DNA of 64,000 bases from Pedobacter sp. Leaf176. GTDB lineage: Bacteria > Bacteroidota > Bacteroidia > Sphingobacteriales > Sphingobacteriaceae. The stretch lies in assembly GCF_001424305.1 (NCBI RefSeq), contig NZ_LMPD01000006.1, positions 537,566 through 601,565 of the forward strand. Reading direction: 5' to 3'. Position numbers and translations under genes: made by a program. Within the stretch, counting starts at the first letter, position 1; each line of letters opens with the position of its first letter. The notes beneath the pieces were generated by a model. The model saw only the letters and a list, made by a program, of their open reading frames with translations. It had not been told where the DNA came from and made no database searches. Positions 1 to 8,803 of the stretch are shown here, in pieces.

Positions 1-2691
1 GTTATTTGTGAAAATCCTGATACGTTAATAGCGGATACAGCTTCTAATGTAAATCCGTTTCCAAACGTCACACCATCACTTTTGGATTTTCCTCAAAATC
101 TTACTGTTCTAGATCTATTCGAAAATGCTGCCGCAACCAAAGCCAATCATACTGCTGTGGTCTGCGAGGGTAAATCAATATCTTATAAAGAGTTAAACCT
201 TAAAGCCAACCAATTAGCTAATTTCCTAAAAAGCAGATACTTAAATAATAACATATTAATACCAATATGCTTTCATCCCGCTTTGGAAACAATTGTAGGT
301 ATATTAGGAATTCTAAAAGCAGGATATGCGTATGTTCCAATAGATCCTGAATACCCAATTTCCCGAATTAAAACCATTACCGATGATATAAAATCTGAAA
401 TCATTATTAGCGATACCATAAGCGCTAAAAAACTTGAAGAGTTATCTGATCTTGAAATAATAAGATTAGACGATGTAAAATCACTTGTTTGGCAAGAAAA
501 ATCATCAAAACCACCGCTAAATTCTGACCCATATTCTTTAGCTTATATCATATACACTTCCGGTTCCACCGGAATCCCTAAAGGTGTTATGATTCAACAT
601 ATTGCACTAAGCGATTATCTTTTTGGATTACGCAACAAAATTAGTGAATTAAAAAATTGTGAAAGTTTTGCATTGGGCTCTGCAATTTCTACAGATTTGG
701 GCAACACCACCCTATTTAGCGCATTAACCTTAGGCGCTCAACTACATATTTTCGCAAAAGACAGGTTTAATAATGCTGATTACATTCACCAGTATTTTAC
801 TAACAATACAATTGACTTCTTAAAAATTGTTCCATCACAATGGAAGTTTTTAATGAATCAGAAGCAATTATTAACGCCTAAAAAGATTTTAATGTTTGGT
901 GGCGAAGCTTTACCTGCAGAATACATCAATTTAATAAATGCTTCAAATGCATCGTGTAAAATCGTTAATCATTACGGCCCAACAGAAACAACAATAGGCA
1001 AACTGATTCATATAGTTGATAAAAATTATAACTATCCAGTAATTATTCCAATTGGTAAACCATTTTCCAATACCTCTATATACGTATTGAATAAAAATTT
1101 AAAAAATTGCCCGGTCGGTGTTCCAGGTGAACTTTATATTGGAGGTTTAGGTTTAGCAAAAGGATATTTAAATAACGTTAAACTCACCGAAAGTGTATTT
1201 ATAGATAACCCAAACAGTAGTAAAAAAGAAAAAATTTACAAAACCGGCGATTTAGTCAAATGGCTGGCTAACGGAGATATTGAATATCTTGGAAGGATTG
1301 ACGACCAGATTAAAATAAGAGGTAACCGCATAGAACTTGGTGAAATTCAAAATGCTTTACAAAAGCATCAAAACGTAAAGCAATCCGCTGTTTTTGCAGT
1401 GGAAGTTGAACAAAGGGAAAAGGAATTGGTTGCGTACTTAGTACCGGAAACCAATTTTAAAAAGGATGAGGTAGTGCAGTTTCTTAGAAAACAACTGCCT
1501 GAATATATGGTTCCTAAAATATTCGTTGAATTGGATAAAATTCCTCTGACATCAAACGGTAAAGTTGATAGAAAAGCCTTACCCGATTTTAATTTAGGAA
1601 CTCAGTTAGATAAAGACGATTTTTTTGAGCCTCAAAATGAGATGCAAAAAATTGTTGCTGGTATTTGGGCTAAAAACTTAAACCTAGAAAAAATCAGCAT
1701 TAAGGATGACTTTTTCGAGCTTGGCGGACATTCAATGATCGCCATCAAAGTTATGGTCGAAATCGAAAAGCAAACAAACCTTAGATTGCCACTTTCAATT
1801 TTATTCGACAATTCTACAGTAGAAAAATTCGCTTCGCAATTGAATAAATCAAAGCAGGATATCAACTGGGACTCTCTAATACCAATTAAATTATCGGGCA
1901 CGAAAGCTCCAATATATATTGTTCATGGTCAGGGTATGAATATTATAGTGTTTAAACCCCTTGCTAAAGAAATAGATCCCGAAAGACCAATTTATGGCTT
2001 GCAACCTAAGGGTTTAAATCCTGAAATTGAGCCATTTACTACCATTGAAGAAATTGCAGCCGATTATGTTAGTGAAATATTAGCTAATAACCCTTCCGGT
2101 CCTTATTTAATTATGGGCTACTCATCTGGTGGAACCATCGCGTTAGAAATGTCTCATCAAATGGAAAAAATGGGTAAAAAAATATCTTTTATGGGTCTTT
2201 TAGACACCTACTTTGATGGAGAAAGTTATACTCAGCTGGCAACTGGTCATAAACACAAAGAGATTCTGGAACGAACGTTTAAATTTATTGGATTTGGTTT
2301 TGTGTATCTATTTAGACACCCAAAAGAATTCCTGCGCCATAAAGTGAATTTTAGCCTGGGCACCATGTATAATATTTATAAAAAGATAAAGCCAACTAAA
2401 CGCGATTTATCAGATCCTAAATATGTTCTAGGTAATATTCAAGCTGCACATGCAAAAGCTTTTAGCAAATACAGTATTAAGAAATATAACGTAGACGTTC
2501 ACTTGTTTAAATCAAACGATATTTTATTGAGTTACATCCCCCATTCAGAAACAAATGGATGGAAACCTTACATTAACGGTAAGCTAACTGTTGTCGACGT
2601 TCCGCTTGAGCACCTTCAATTTTTTAAACCTAATTATGTACAGACTTTATCAGATCAGTTAAACGCAGTTTTAAAAAAAATCAATCATTAA
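1..2691 (+). CDS. Non-ribosomal peptide synthetase, C-terminal part (A-T-TE), cut by window edge
   Basis: The frame is open to base 1 without a stop, so the true start lies left of the window; a TTG at 82 is only an internal codon. Order: adenylation domain (motifs YTSGSTG near nt 553-573, NHYGPTE near 967-987, YKTGDL near 1237, GRIDDQIKIRGNRIELGE near 1291-1345, NGKVDRKALP near 1555-1584), carrier domain (FFELGGHS, phosphopantetheine Ser codon near 1731), then a type I thioesterase (GYSSGG, catalytic Ser codon 2122-2124; late His in PLEHLQFF). Aligning by eye to PheA pocket positions gives D-L-T-K-M-G-H-I-G-K, one residue from the published aspartate code, so the module probably loads Asp. 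The terminal TE marks it as the last module, releasing the peptide. The next gene, 8 bp on, is its activating PPTase. Domain calls are secure; Asp specificity is inference. Confidence 0.95.
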   Translation, partial: VICENPDTLIADTASNVNPFPNVTPSLLDFPQNLTVLDLFENAAATKANHTAVVCEGKSISYKELNLKANQLANFLKSRYLNNNILIPICFHPALETIVGILGILKAGYAYVPIDPEYPISRIKTITDDIKSEIIISDTISAKKLEELSDLEIIRLDDVKSLVWQEKSSKPPLNSDPYSLAYIIYTSGSTGIPKGVMIQHIALSDYLFGLRNKISELKNCESFALGSAISTDLGNTTLFSALTLGAQLHIFAKDRFNNADYIHQYFTNNTIDFLKIVPSQWKFLMNQKQLLTPKKILMFGGEALPAEYINLINASNASCKIVNHYGPTETTIGKLIHIVDKNYNYPVIIPIGKPFSNTSIYVLNKNLKNCPVGVPGELYIGGLGLAKGYLNNVKLTESVFIDNPNSSKKEKIYKTGDLVKWLANGDIEYLGRIDDQIKIRGNRIELGEIQNALQKHQNVKQSAVFAVEVEQREKELVAYLVPETNFKKDEVVQFLRKQLPEYMVPKIFVELDKIPLTSNGKVDRKALPDFNLGTQLDKDDFFEPQNEMQKIVAGIWAKNLNLEKISIKDDFFELGGHSMIAIKVMVEIEKQTNLRLPLSILFDNSTVEKFASQLNKSKQDINWDSLIPIKLSGTKAPIYIVHGQGMNIIVFKPLAKEIDPERPIYGLQPKGLNPEIEPFTTIEEIAADYVSEILANNPSGPYLIMGYSSGGTIALEMSHQMEKMGKKISFMGLLDTYFDGESYTQLATGHKHKEILERTFKFIGFGFVYLFRHPKEFLRHKVNFSLGTMYNIYKKIKPTKRDLSDPKYVLGNIQAAHAKAFSKYSIKKYNVDVHLFKSNDILLSYIPHSETNGWKPYINGKLTVVDVPLEHLQFFKPNYVQTLSDQLNAVLKKINH

Positions 2692-2699
2692 TTAATTAC

Positions 2700-3383
2700 T
2701 TGAATAATCTTATAAGCGATTCACTACTATGGGAAGATTTTAACGAAAATTTTAATCTAGATAAATCTCATATTCACATTTTTAAAATTTCCCTTGATAG
2801 TTACCAAGTAATTAAAAAAAGTTACGAGTTTATTTTAACTGCTGATGAGCTGAGTAAGGCAGCTAGATTTACTCAAGAACCTGATAGAATCAGGTATATT
2901 ATTGGAAAATTTTACAGCAAAATGCTATTAGCAAAAATACTGAACGAAAATCCTGCAGATATAGGTTTTGAATTTAATCAATATAAAAAGCCTTACGTTA
3001 ATAATATACATTTTAATATAAGCCACAGTGGTGATTTTGTTGTAATAGCGATAAGTAAGAATGCTATAGGAATTGATATTGAGCTCATCAATCCGAATTT
3101 TAATTATGAAGAACTTATATATCAATGCTTTGGAGATGACGAAATTAAAGTAATAAAGGATATGGATAGTTTTTATCTTTTCTGGACCAGAAAAGAAGCC
3201 TTATTAAAAGCAACTGGAGAAGGCTTAACGGATAACCTCCCCGCCATTAATTGCACAACAAGGTTTGAAGAGCGATTTGGTATTCAGTATGAACTGAGAA
3301 GTTTTAAATTAGATGAAGGCTATTTTTTAAGTACGGCATCATCAGAGCATAACAGCGTTTATAAAAATTGGCACTTAAAATAA
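2700..3383 (+). CDS. Sfp-type 4'-phosphopantetheinyl transferase
   Basis: A 227-residue protein with the Sfp-family hallmarks: NISHSGD near residues 106-112, the magnesium-binding G-I-D-I-E at 124-128 (D126, E128) and the W-x-x-K-E-A-x-x-K signature at 162-170. It transfers phosphopantetheine from CoA onto a carrier-protein Ser, turning apo-carriers into the holo form. It begins 8 bp after the synthetase stop, so the two are surely cotranscribed and it probably serves that carrier domain. The start is a TTG; no in-frame ATG occurs before residue 75, so TTG is the only plausible start close to the operon junction. Confidence 0.95.
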   Translation: MNNLISDSLLWEDFNENFNLDKSHIHIFKISLDSYQVIKKSYEFILTADELSKAARFTQEPDRIRYIIGKFYSKMLLAKILNENPADIGFEFNQYKKPYVNNIHFNISHSGDFVVIAISKNAIGIDIELINPNFNYEELIYQCFGDDEIKVIKDMDSFYLFWTRKEALLKATGEGLTDNLPAINCTTRFEERFGIQYELRSFKLDEGYFLSTASSEHNSVYKNWHLK

Positions 3384-3503
3384 TAAGTTATATCGTAAAT
3401 TTTTCTTAAAACAATGTTTAAGCCGACCGAATATCTTGACCACAGCATACGCTTAAGCTAAAAAATTATAATTATAATTGTATACTAAATTTCATTTTCA
3501 TCC

Positions 3504-4337
3504 ATGGAAATTCAAAGAGTTGATAACATTACGCACCAGGAATTTTTAAAAAATTTCTACGAACCAGGTATCCCGGTTGTTTTTAAAAATGCATCCAGCG
3601 TTTGGAAAGCTAAAGGATTATTCTCTCCAGAGTGGTTTAAAAATAACTATGGTGAAAGAATTTTAAATAAGGAAGGTAAAACTTATACCATGAGTGAGGT
3701 TTTTAATTTAGTGGAAAACAGCACTGTCGAAAATCCAGCACCATATCCATTAAAATATAATATTACAACCGATATACCTGAGCTGTTGCCACTCATTCAA
3801 CCATTAAATTTAAACTATGCTTTACCAAATTGGCTGGAGAGTCAGTGGTTTAAAAAAGGCTATTGGGGGAGTGCAACGGAACTATTTATCGGCGGCCCAG
3901 GTGGTAAATTTCCGTACCTACATTTAGATTATTACCATTTAAATGCGTGGATTACGCAATTATATGGAGAGAAGCAATTTACGGTTTTCCCAAGAGGACA
4001 AGAAGACCTTCTTTATCCTAAAGCTGATGACCCATGGCGTTCTGAAGTAAATATTTTTGAACCTGATTACGATAAATTCCCTAAATATAAAGATGCTACC
4101 CCAATACATTTTACGGTTGGTCCAGGCGAAACCTTATTTATACCATTTGGTACATGGCACTCGGCTTATTCGCTAACAACGACCATTTCTGTGGCTTTTG
4201 ATCAGTTGAATGAAAAAAACTATAAGCCATTTTTGAAAGATGTTTGGAATTTTAAAAGACGCCAGGGAATTGTTAAAGCACTAACAATGCATAGTTATGC
4301 CTGGCTTGGTTGTAAAATTGGAAATAGCTTAAAATAA
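3504..4337 (+). CDS. Cupin_8/JmjC-like Fe(II)/2-oxoglutarate oxygenase
   Basis: 277 residues. The N-terminus PGIPVVFKNASSVW (residues 21-34) is typical of cupin_8 (FIH-like JmjC) proteins. An HxD pair (H140, D142) and a distal His (H219, in GTWHS) supply a complete iron-binding triad, so the enzyme should be active. The family hydroxylates amino-acid side chains; its human member FIH oxidises the beta-carbon of Asn or Asp. It follows the NRPS/PPTase pair by 120 bp on the same strand, so modification of a carrier-bound or released peptide is a reasonable guess, but substrate cannot be read from sequence. Confidence 0.85.
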   Translation: MEIQRVDNITHQEFLKNFYEPGIPVVFKNASSVWKAKGLFSPEWFKNNYGERILNKEGKTYTMSEVFNLVENSTVENPAPYPLKYNITTDIPELLPLIQPLNLNYALPNWLESQWFKKGYWGSATELFIGGPGGKFPYLHLDYYHLNAWITQLYGEKQFTVFPRGQEDLLYPKADDPWRSEVNIFEPDYDKFPKYKDATPIHFTVGPGETLFIPFGTWHSAYSLTTTISVAFDQLNEKNYKPFLKDVWNFKRRQGIVKALTMHSYAWLGCKIGNSLK

Positions 4338-4409
4338 ACGATAAGTGTTTTTACTTTTTCAGATTTTTAATAAAAATTGATTAACTTCTATATCTAAACA
4401 AACCAAATC

Positions 4410-5195
4410 ATGGCTGCTCTTAAAGAAACTTTAAAGAAAATAATAAAATTTCACCCATACTCGCATGTTAAACCACTTAAAAGTTTAATTCATGTAGGTT
4501 CAGAACACCATGGTTATACCATCCCAAACCATTACTTAGATAAAAATTCAATATGCTATTGTATAGGTGCAGGTGAGGATATATCTTTTGATACAGAATT
4601 GAAAGTTTTATTCGATTCGAAAATTTTCATTTTTGACCCAATGCCTGAGGGCATAAACTATTTCCAAAAATTAAAAGAGACTTTAGCTAATGGTGAGACA
4701 TTTGGAGTATTTGATGATAAAAATTTTCTTTATCGCTTAAATAGTGAACAGATAAATGAAATAGTGTACGTAAACAAAGGTGTTTGGGATGAAAAAACGA
4801 CCCTAAAGTTTTATGCACCACAATTAGAAAATTATGTTTCTCACTCTGTTTATCTTTTCCAAGACTCTGACGATTACATCGAAGCACCTGTAGATAGGCT
4901 AAAGAATTTTATGCAGGAGTTTGGCCATACCTCAGTTGATTTGGTTAAAATCGAAATTGAAGGGGCTGAATATACTGTTATTGATAGCATTTTAAACGAC
5001 AACCTCGACATCAAGATAATTTGCATAGAATTTGATGAAGTTTACCATAAAAAAGATTTAGCACATAAACTCAGAATAAGAAAATCATCTAAAAAACTTA
5101 TGAAAGCGGGTTACGTTATGGTTCATTCTACCTATATGATGAAAAGAACTTTTGTACGTAAAGATGTTTATGATTTATTAAAATCCAAAGAATAG
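4410..5195 (+). CDS. FkbM-family methyltransferase
   Basis: 261 residues. The segment SICYCIGAGEDISFD (near residues 47-61) is a SAM-binding loop, followed by an acidic strand end (IFIFDPMPEG). The segment VKIEIEGAEYTVIDSI near 182-197 is the diagnostic FkbM motif (K-x-D/E-x-E-G-x-E). Such enzymes O-methylate sugars or natural products. It lies 72 bp after the oxygenase on the same strand and converges with the following leftward GT2 gene, so it is likely the last gene of the NRPS group. It could equally methylate the polysaccharide made by the locus. Confidence 0.88.
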   Translation: MAALKETLKKIIKFHPYSHVKPLKSLIHVGSEHHGYTIPNHYLDKNSICYCIGAGEDISFDTELKVLFDSKIFIFDPMPEGINYFQKLKETLANGETFGVFDDKNFLYRLNSEQINEIVYVNKGVWDEKTTLKFYAPQLENYVSHSVYLFQDSDDYIEAPVDRLKNFMQEFGHTSVDLVKIEIEGAEYTVIDSILNDNLDIKIICIEFDEVYHKKDLAHKLRIRKSSKKLMKAGYVMVHSTYMMKRTFVRKDVYDLLKSKE

Positions 5196-5203
5196 TTGTC
5201 TCT

Positions 5204-6373
5204 CTAAGTTTTTCGCAGCGAACGTTCCCATGCAGCACTTTGGTTTTTTTTGTAATAGCGAATCATTCCTGCTAATACAGCGTAATTCATTATGCAAAAG
5301 TAATAAGGAATAAAAAAAGCTTTTATCTTAATGTTTTTTTGTTCAAAAAACCAACCCAATGCACTTAATATGTAGAATAAAACCTGAGCAGTAAAAATAA
5401 TCTGATATAATATCAGGTCGGTTTTAAGTACAATTAACAAGTTAATAATCACCAGCAAAATCAATAAAAACGGAGTGATAGTCCACCTTAAAACCCGGTG
5501 AGATATGTACTGAAACGTAAGTACGGGGTAATGAAATGGGTTGGCTGCTTTCTTTAGCCTTAAAATAGATTGAATACCACCCGCAGCCATTCTTATCTTT
5601 CTTTTCAACTCCTCTTTTACATTTGCCGATGATGTTTCTGACGCATACGCTCCTGGTTCATACGCAATAATAAATCCCTTTTCTGCAATTCGCATGGCGA
5701 TCATGTGGTCATCAATAATCGTATCCGATTCAACAGGTTGATAAAGAGAAGTTCTAATACTAAAGAGCTCTCCGGCTGCACCTACATTGGAATAGAGCTC
5801 ATAATCCCATTTTTTTAATTTCGACTCGTATTTCCAATAAAATCCTTCACCCGCAGAACTTGCATCAGCAAGCTCTTCTACTAATATTCTTTTTTCGCCT
5901 GCTACAGCACCCACCTTAGGATTTTGGTAATGCTTTACGAGTTCATTTATAGCTGCTTTATTCAAAAAGGTATTTGCATCGGTAAATACTAAAATTTCAT
6001 TCTTTACATAAGGCATAGCTCTTTTTATAGCAGCCATTTTGCCTGTCCTAATATTTTCGTGCAATAATTCTATTTGGCTGTATTTACTTACCCTTTTTGC
6101 AGTTTCATCAGTAGAACCATCCGTTATAAAAATAATCTGCATTTTGCTTTCTGGATAATCTAAATCGAGTGTGTTTAGAATTTTCTCATCAATAATATCT
6201 TGCTCATTCCATGCAGCAACTAAAATTGTTACCGTGGGTACTTCGGCATCAACATTGAAAGAAAATGGTTTTGAAAAAAGTCTTTTTATTTTAACCAGCA
6301 GCAACAATAAAAAACCATAACCTACAAATGTGTAAATTATAAGAAAAAGGGAAATCCAGAAAGCTATGATCAT
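5204..6373 (-). CDS. Membrane GT2 glycosyltransferase, processive-like
   Basis: 389 residues. A transmembrane helix at 1-27 precedes a GT-A domain: VTILVAAWNEQDIIDEKIL near 49-67, IIFITDGSTDET near 80-91, metal-site DANTF near 132-136, and an IIDDHMIAMRIAEKGF acidic motif near 219-234. K-R-K-I-R-M near 257-262 sits where processive enzymes carry QxxRW, so the last motif is altered. Three or so membrane helices follow at 292-370. It resembles the poly-GlcNAc/hyaluronan synthase type acting on the cytoplasmic face. The next leftward-strand gene upstream is another GT2, 9 bp away, so they form an operon. Confidence 0.88.
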   Translation of the reverse strand: MIIAFWISLFLIIYTFVGYGFLLLLLVKIKRLFSKPFSFNVDAEVPTVTILVAAWNEQDIIDEKILNTLDLDYPESKMQIIFITDGSTDETAKRVSKYSQIELLHENIRTGKMAAIKRAMPYVKNEILVFTDANTFLNKAAINELVKHYQNPKVGAVAGEKRILVEELADASSAGEGFYWKYESKLKKWDYELYSNVGAAGELFSIRTSLYQPVESDTIIDDHMIAMRIAEKGFIIAYEPGAYASETSSANVKEELKRKIRMAAGGIQSILRLKKAANPFHYPVLTFQYISHRVLRWTITPFLLILLVIINLLIVLKTDLILYQIIFTAQVLFYILSALGWFFEQKNIKIKAFFIPYYFCIMNYAVLAGMIRYYKKNQSAAWERSLRKT

Positions 6374-6382
6374 TTGGGATGT

Positions 6383-7294
6383 TTAAATTTTAAAACCTAA
6401 GTTTTTACTGTTTTTAGCATTGGTGAAATTCCAAAGAATGCCACGAAAAACCCATTTTGCTAAGTCTTTACGACCGTTTAACAGGTATTTACCCGCCTGC
6501 TTTGTACAGGCTATAAAAATATAATAAATAGTGAATAATACCGTGTTCAGGAAACCTGTATTTCTTCTTATGAAAAGCATGCGATTACGGGTCATGAAGT
6601 AAGTTTTGATTGCACTCTCCTTCCCTACACTCATGGACTCTTTATGGTAAATTTTAGTTTTACCTGTAAACCATATTTTTTTACCAGCTTTCCTAAACCT
6701 TTCACACCAATCCAGCTCTTCGTAGTAAAGAAAAAATTCATCAGCCATTAGCCCTACATCGTCTAAATCAGCTCTTCTACACATCATTGCTGCACCGTGG
6801 CAATAACCTGTAGCTCGACTGTCGTCATCAAATTGACCAATATTTTGCTGCATACTACCAATACCACTATTCCTGCAAGTTAAATAGTTCATGTCTGTAA
6901 AGCCGGCGTATTGAATGGTTTCGGGTTCGTCGTAATATAAAATCAAAGGCGATAACAAACCTATCTCGGAATTACATTCCATCTCACTAACCATAACGTC
7001 TATTGTGTTGGAGGTAATCTCCGTATCGTTATTTAATAGCAACAGGTAATCACCAGTTGCGATTTTGATACCCAGGTTATTTCCACCAGCAAATCCTAAG
7101 TTTTGATTAGAACGGACATAAACTAAGTGAGGACAAATAGTTCTATATGCATGCTCATATTCTTCAATACTCCCATTATCAACAAAAACTACTTCCACAT
7201 TATAATTAGAGGAGTTTTGTTTCAACGAATTTAAAAAATCCAAATTAACCTGATGCTGATTAAAATTAACTGTGATGATTGATACTGACTTCAT
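6383..7294 (-). CDS. GT2 glycosyltransferase, rhamnosyltransferase-like
   Basis: I place the start at the ATG at 7294 (MKSVSIITVNF), because the GT-A fold begins directly there; the longer frame to 7324 adds only ten atypical residues. 303 residues. Motifs: SIITVNFNQHQVN near 4-16, VVFVDNGS near 37-44, NQNLGFAGGNNLGIKIATGDYLLLLNNDTE (metal site NND), and a downstream FFLYYEELDWCERFRKAGKKIWF region that supplies the catalytic base motif ELDWC. This pattern is typical of WbbL/rhamnosyl-type GT2 enzymes that add one sugar to a lipid-linked chain in the cytoplasm. The C-terminus carries a hydrophobic stretch. Confidence 0.9.
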   Translation of the reverse strand: MKSVSIITVNFNQHQVNLDFLNSLKQNSSNYNVEVVFVDNGSIEEYEHAYRTICPHLVYVRSNQNLGFAGGNNLGIKIATGDYLLLLNNDTEITSNTIDVMVSEMECNSEIGLLSPLILYYDEPETIQYAGFTDMNYLTCRNSGIGSMQQNIGQFDDDSRATGYCHGAAMMCRRADLDDVGLMADEFFLYYEELDWCERFRKAGKKIWFTGKTKIYHKESMSVGKESAIKTYFMTRNRMLFIRRNTGFLNTVLFTIYYIFIACTKQAGKYLLNGRKDLAKWVFRGILWNFTNAKNSKNLGFKI

Positions 7295-7571
7295 TATTGG
7301 GTAAAAATAACGAAATAACACCAACTAAATAATATAAAATGAAACTAAATCTGTAGTTTATTGTTATGTAAGACTTGAGCAAATATTCAATATCAGTATC
7401 TGAAATTATACAGAAAAGAATAATAATTATCCAATAATCAGGACTCAATTTTAATTTATATTTCTAAATTTGGGTGTTGCCCTGTTATTGTAATTAAAAG
7501 CATACAAAAGCTATTCAAATCAGTTAGAATAGCTGAATAATATTAAATAATACACCACCTTAATTGAAAAA

Positions 7572-8441
7572 ATGCGCATAGCCCATCTTATTTTAACGTA
7601 TACCGACCCTCACCAAACAGAGAGAATGATTAATAACATGATGCATGAAAATTTTGATTTTTATATTCATGTTGATAAAAAATTCGACATTAACCCGCAC
7701 CTCTTCTTAAAAAAAATACCAAATGTATATTTCATTAACAACCGTGTTAATGTAAAATGGGCCGGTTTTAATACTGTTATTGCAACATTCGAATGTATAA
7801 AGGAAATTGTAAATAAAGGTATTGATTATAAATACATCAATTTTCTAAGTGGTCAGGATTATCCTTTAAAACCAGCGGCTTTTTTGGCAGAATTTTTTGA
7901 GAAAAGTGATAAAGAGTTTTTAAGCTATAAAGATATTAAGAACGATTGGAAAGAGGGTTTGATTAGAATGGAGAGATACTTTTTAACTAATTACAATTTC
8001 AAAGGCAAAACCTCTTTAGAAAACGTAATTAATTATGTAATGCCTAAAAGAAAGCTTCCATATAACTTGCATCCTTATGGTAAATCCATGTTTTGGATGT
8101 TAAGCCCTAAAGCAGCGATGTATGTGGTAGAAAAGGTTGAAAGTGATAAAAAACTGAAAAATTTCTTTTCGTTATGCTGGGGTAGTGATGAATTTGTATT
8201 TCAAACCATGCTTTTAAATTCTCGGTTTAAGGATAAGATTAAAAATGAAAACTACAGATATATAGATTGGTCTTTAGGAGGGGCAAATCCAAAAGTATTA
8301 GATGAAAATGACTTTGAAGCTTTAAAAAATTCTAACATGCTTTTCGCGAGAAAAGTAAATGAAACTAGGAGCAAAAAATTATTGGATTTAATTGATAGTC
8401 AACTTTTAACCTTAATGGGTGTATTTACATGGGTCATATAA
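7572..8441 (+). CDS. Core-2/I-branching-type glycosyltransferase (GT14)
   Basis: 289 residues matching the Branch family: RIAHLILTYTDPHQTERMI at the start, FYIHVDKKFDI near 31-41, VKWAGFNTV near 60-68, YINFLSGQDYPLK near 88-100, and FSLCWGSDEFVFQTML near 198-213. Family members are inverting N-acetylglucosaminyl or xylosyl transferases best known from eukaryotes. It begins a rightward group whose next gene overlaps it by 13 bp. A paralogue is encoded in the opposite direction at 10690-11535. The sugar added is unknown. Confidence 0.9.
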   Translation: MRIAHLILTYTDPHQTERMINNMMHENFDFYIHVDKKFDINPHLFLKKIPNVYFINNRVNVKWAGFNTVIATFECIKEIVNKGIDYKYINFLSGQDYPLKPAAFLAEFFEKSDKEFLSYKDIKNDWKEGLIRMERYFLTNYNFKGKTSLENVINYVMPKRKLPYNLHPYGKSMFWMLSPKAAMYVVEKVESDKKLKNFFSLCWGSDEFVFQTMLLNSRFKDKIKNENYRYIDWSLGGANPKVLDENDFEALKNSNMLFARKVNETRSKKLLDLIDSQLLTLMGVFTWVI

Positions 8442-8803
8442 TAAACCTAACAACATATAAAGACAGTCGCGGAATTTTAACCGTATTAGATAGGGTTGTC
8501 GATTTCGAAATTAAACGTCTTTTTTACATCTATGCGGTTGATGATTCAGATCGCGGCGGTCACAGGCATCACAACACCTATCAGGCAGCAATTTGTATAA
8601 AAGGTGCTTGTAAAATAACAAATAATGACGGTCAAAAAACTGAAATATTTAATTTAGATACGCCCGAAAAGTGCCTGATTCTGGAACCCAATGATTGGCA
8701 TGTGATGCATAGTTTCACGGAAGATGCAATTTTACTAGTCCTTGCTTCAACGGCATTTGACCCCAAAGATTATATTTATGAGCCATACGAGAATACCTTA
8801 TGA
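8429..8803 (+). CDS. FdtA/QdtA-like dTDP-4-keto-6-deoxyglucose 3,4-ketoisomerase
   Basis: A 124-residue cupin: SRGILTVLDRVVDFEIKR, RGGHRHH (H45 and H47 in the usual catalytic place), YQAAICIKGACKI, and LEPNDWHVMHSF. FdtA-type enzymes move the keto group of dTDP-4-keto-6-deoxyglucose from C4 to C3, preparing it for amination. The gene overlaps the preceding GT14 gene by 13 bp and the following aminotransferase by 26 bp, so it is translationally linked to both. Which epimer (Fuc3N-type or Qui3N-type) is made cannot be decided by eye. RmlA and RmlB, which supply the substrate, are not in the window. Confidence 0.88.
   Translation: MGHIINLTTYKDSRGILTVLDRVVDFEIKRLFYIYAVDDSDRGGHRHHNTYQAAICIKGACKITNNDGQKTEIFNLDTPEKCLILEPNDWHVMHSFTEDAILLVLASTAFDPKDYIYEPYENTL

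Noticed and set aside
7266..7448. Minus-strand frame with hydrophobic residues upstream of the GT2 gene.
   Set aside because: Overlaps the true GT2 start in another frame and reflects AT-rich Ile/Tyr codons only.
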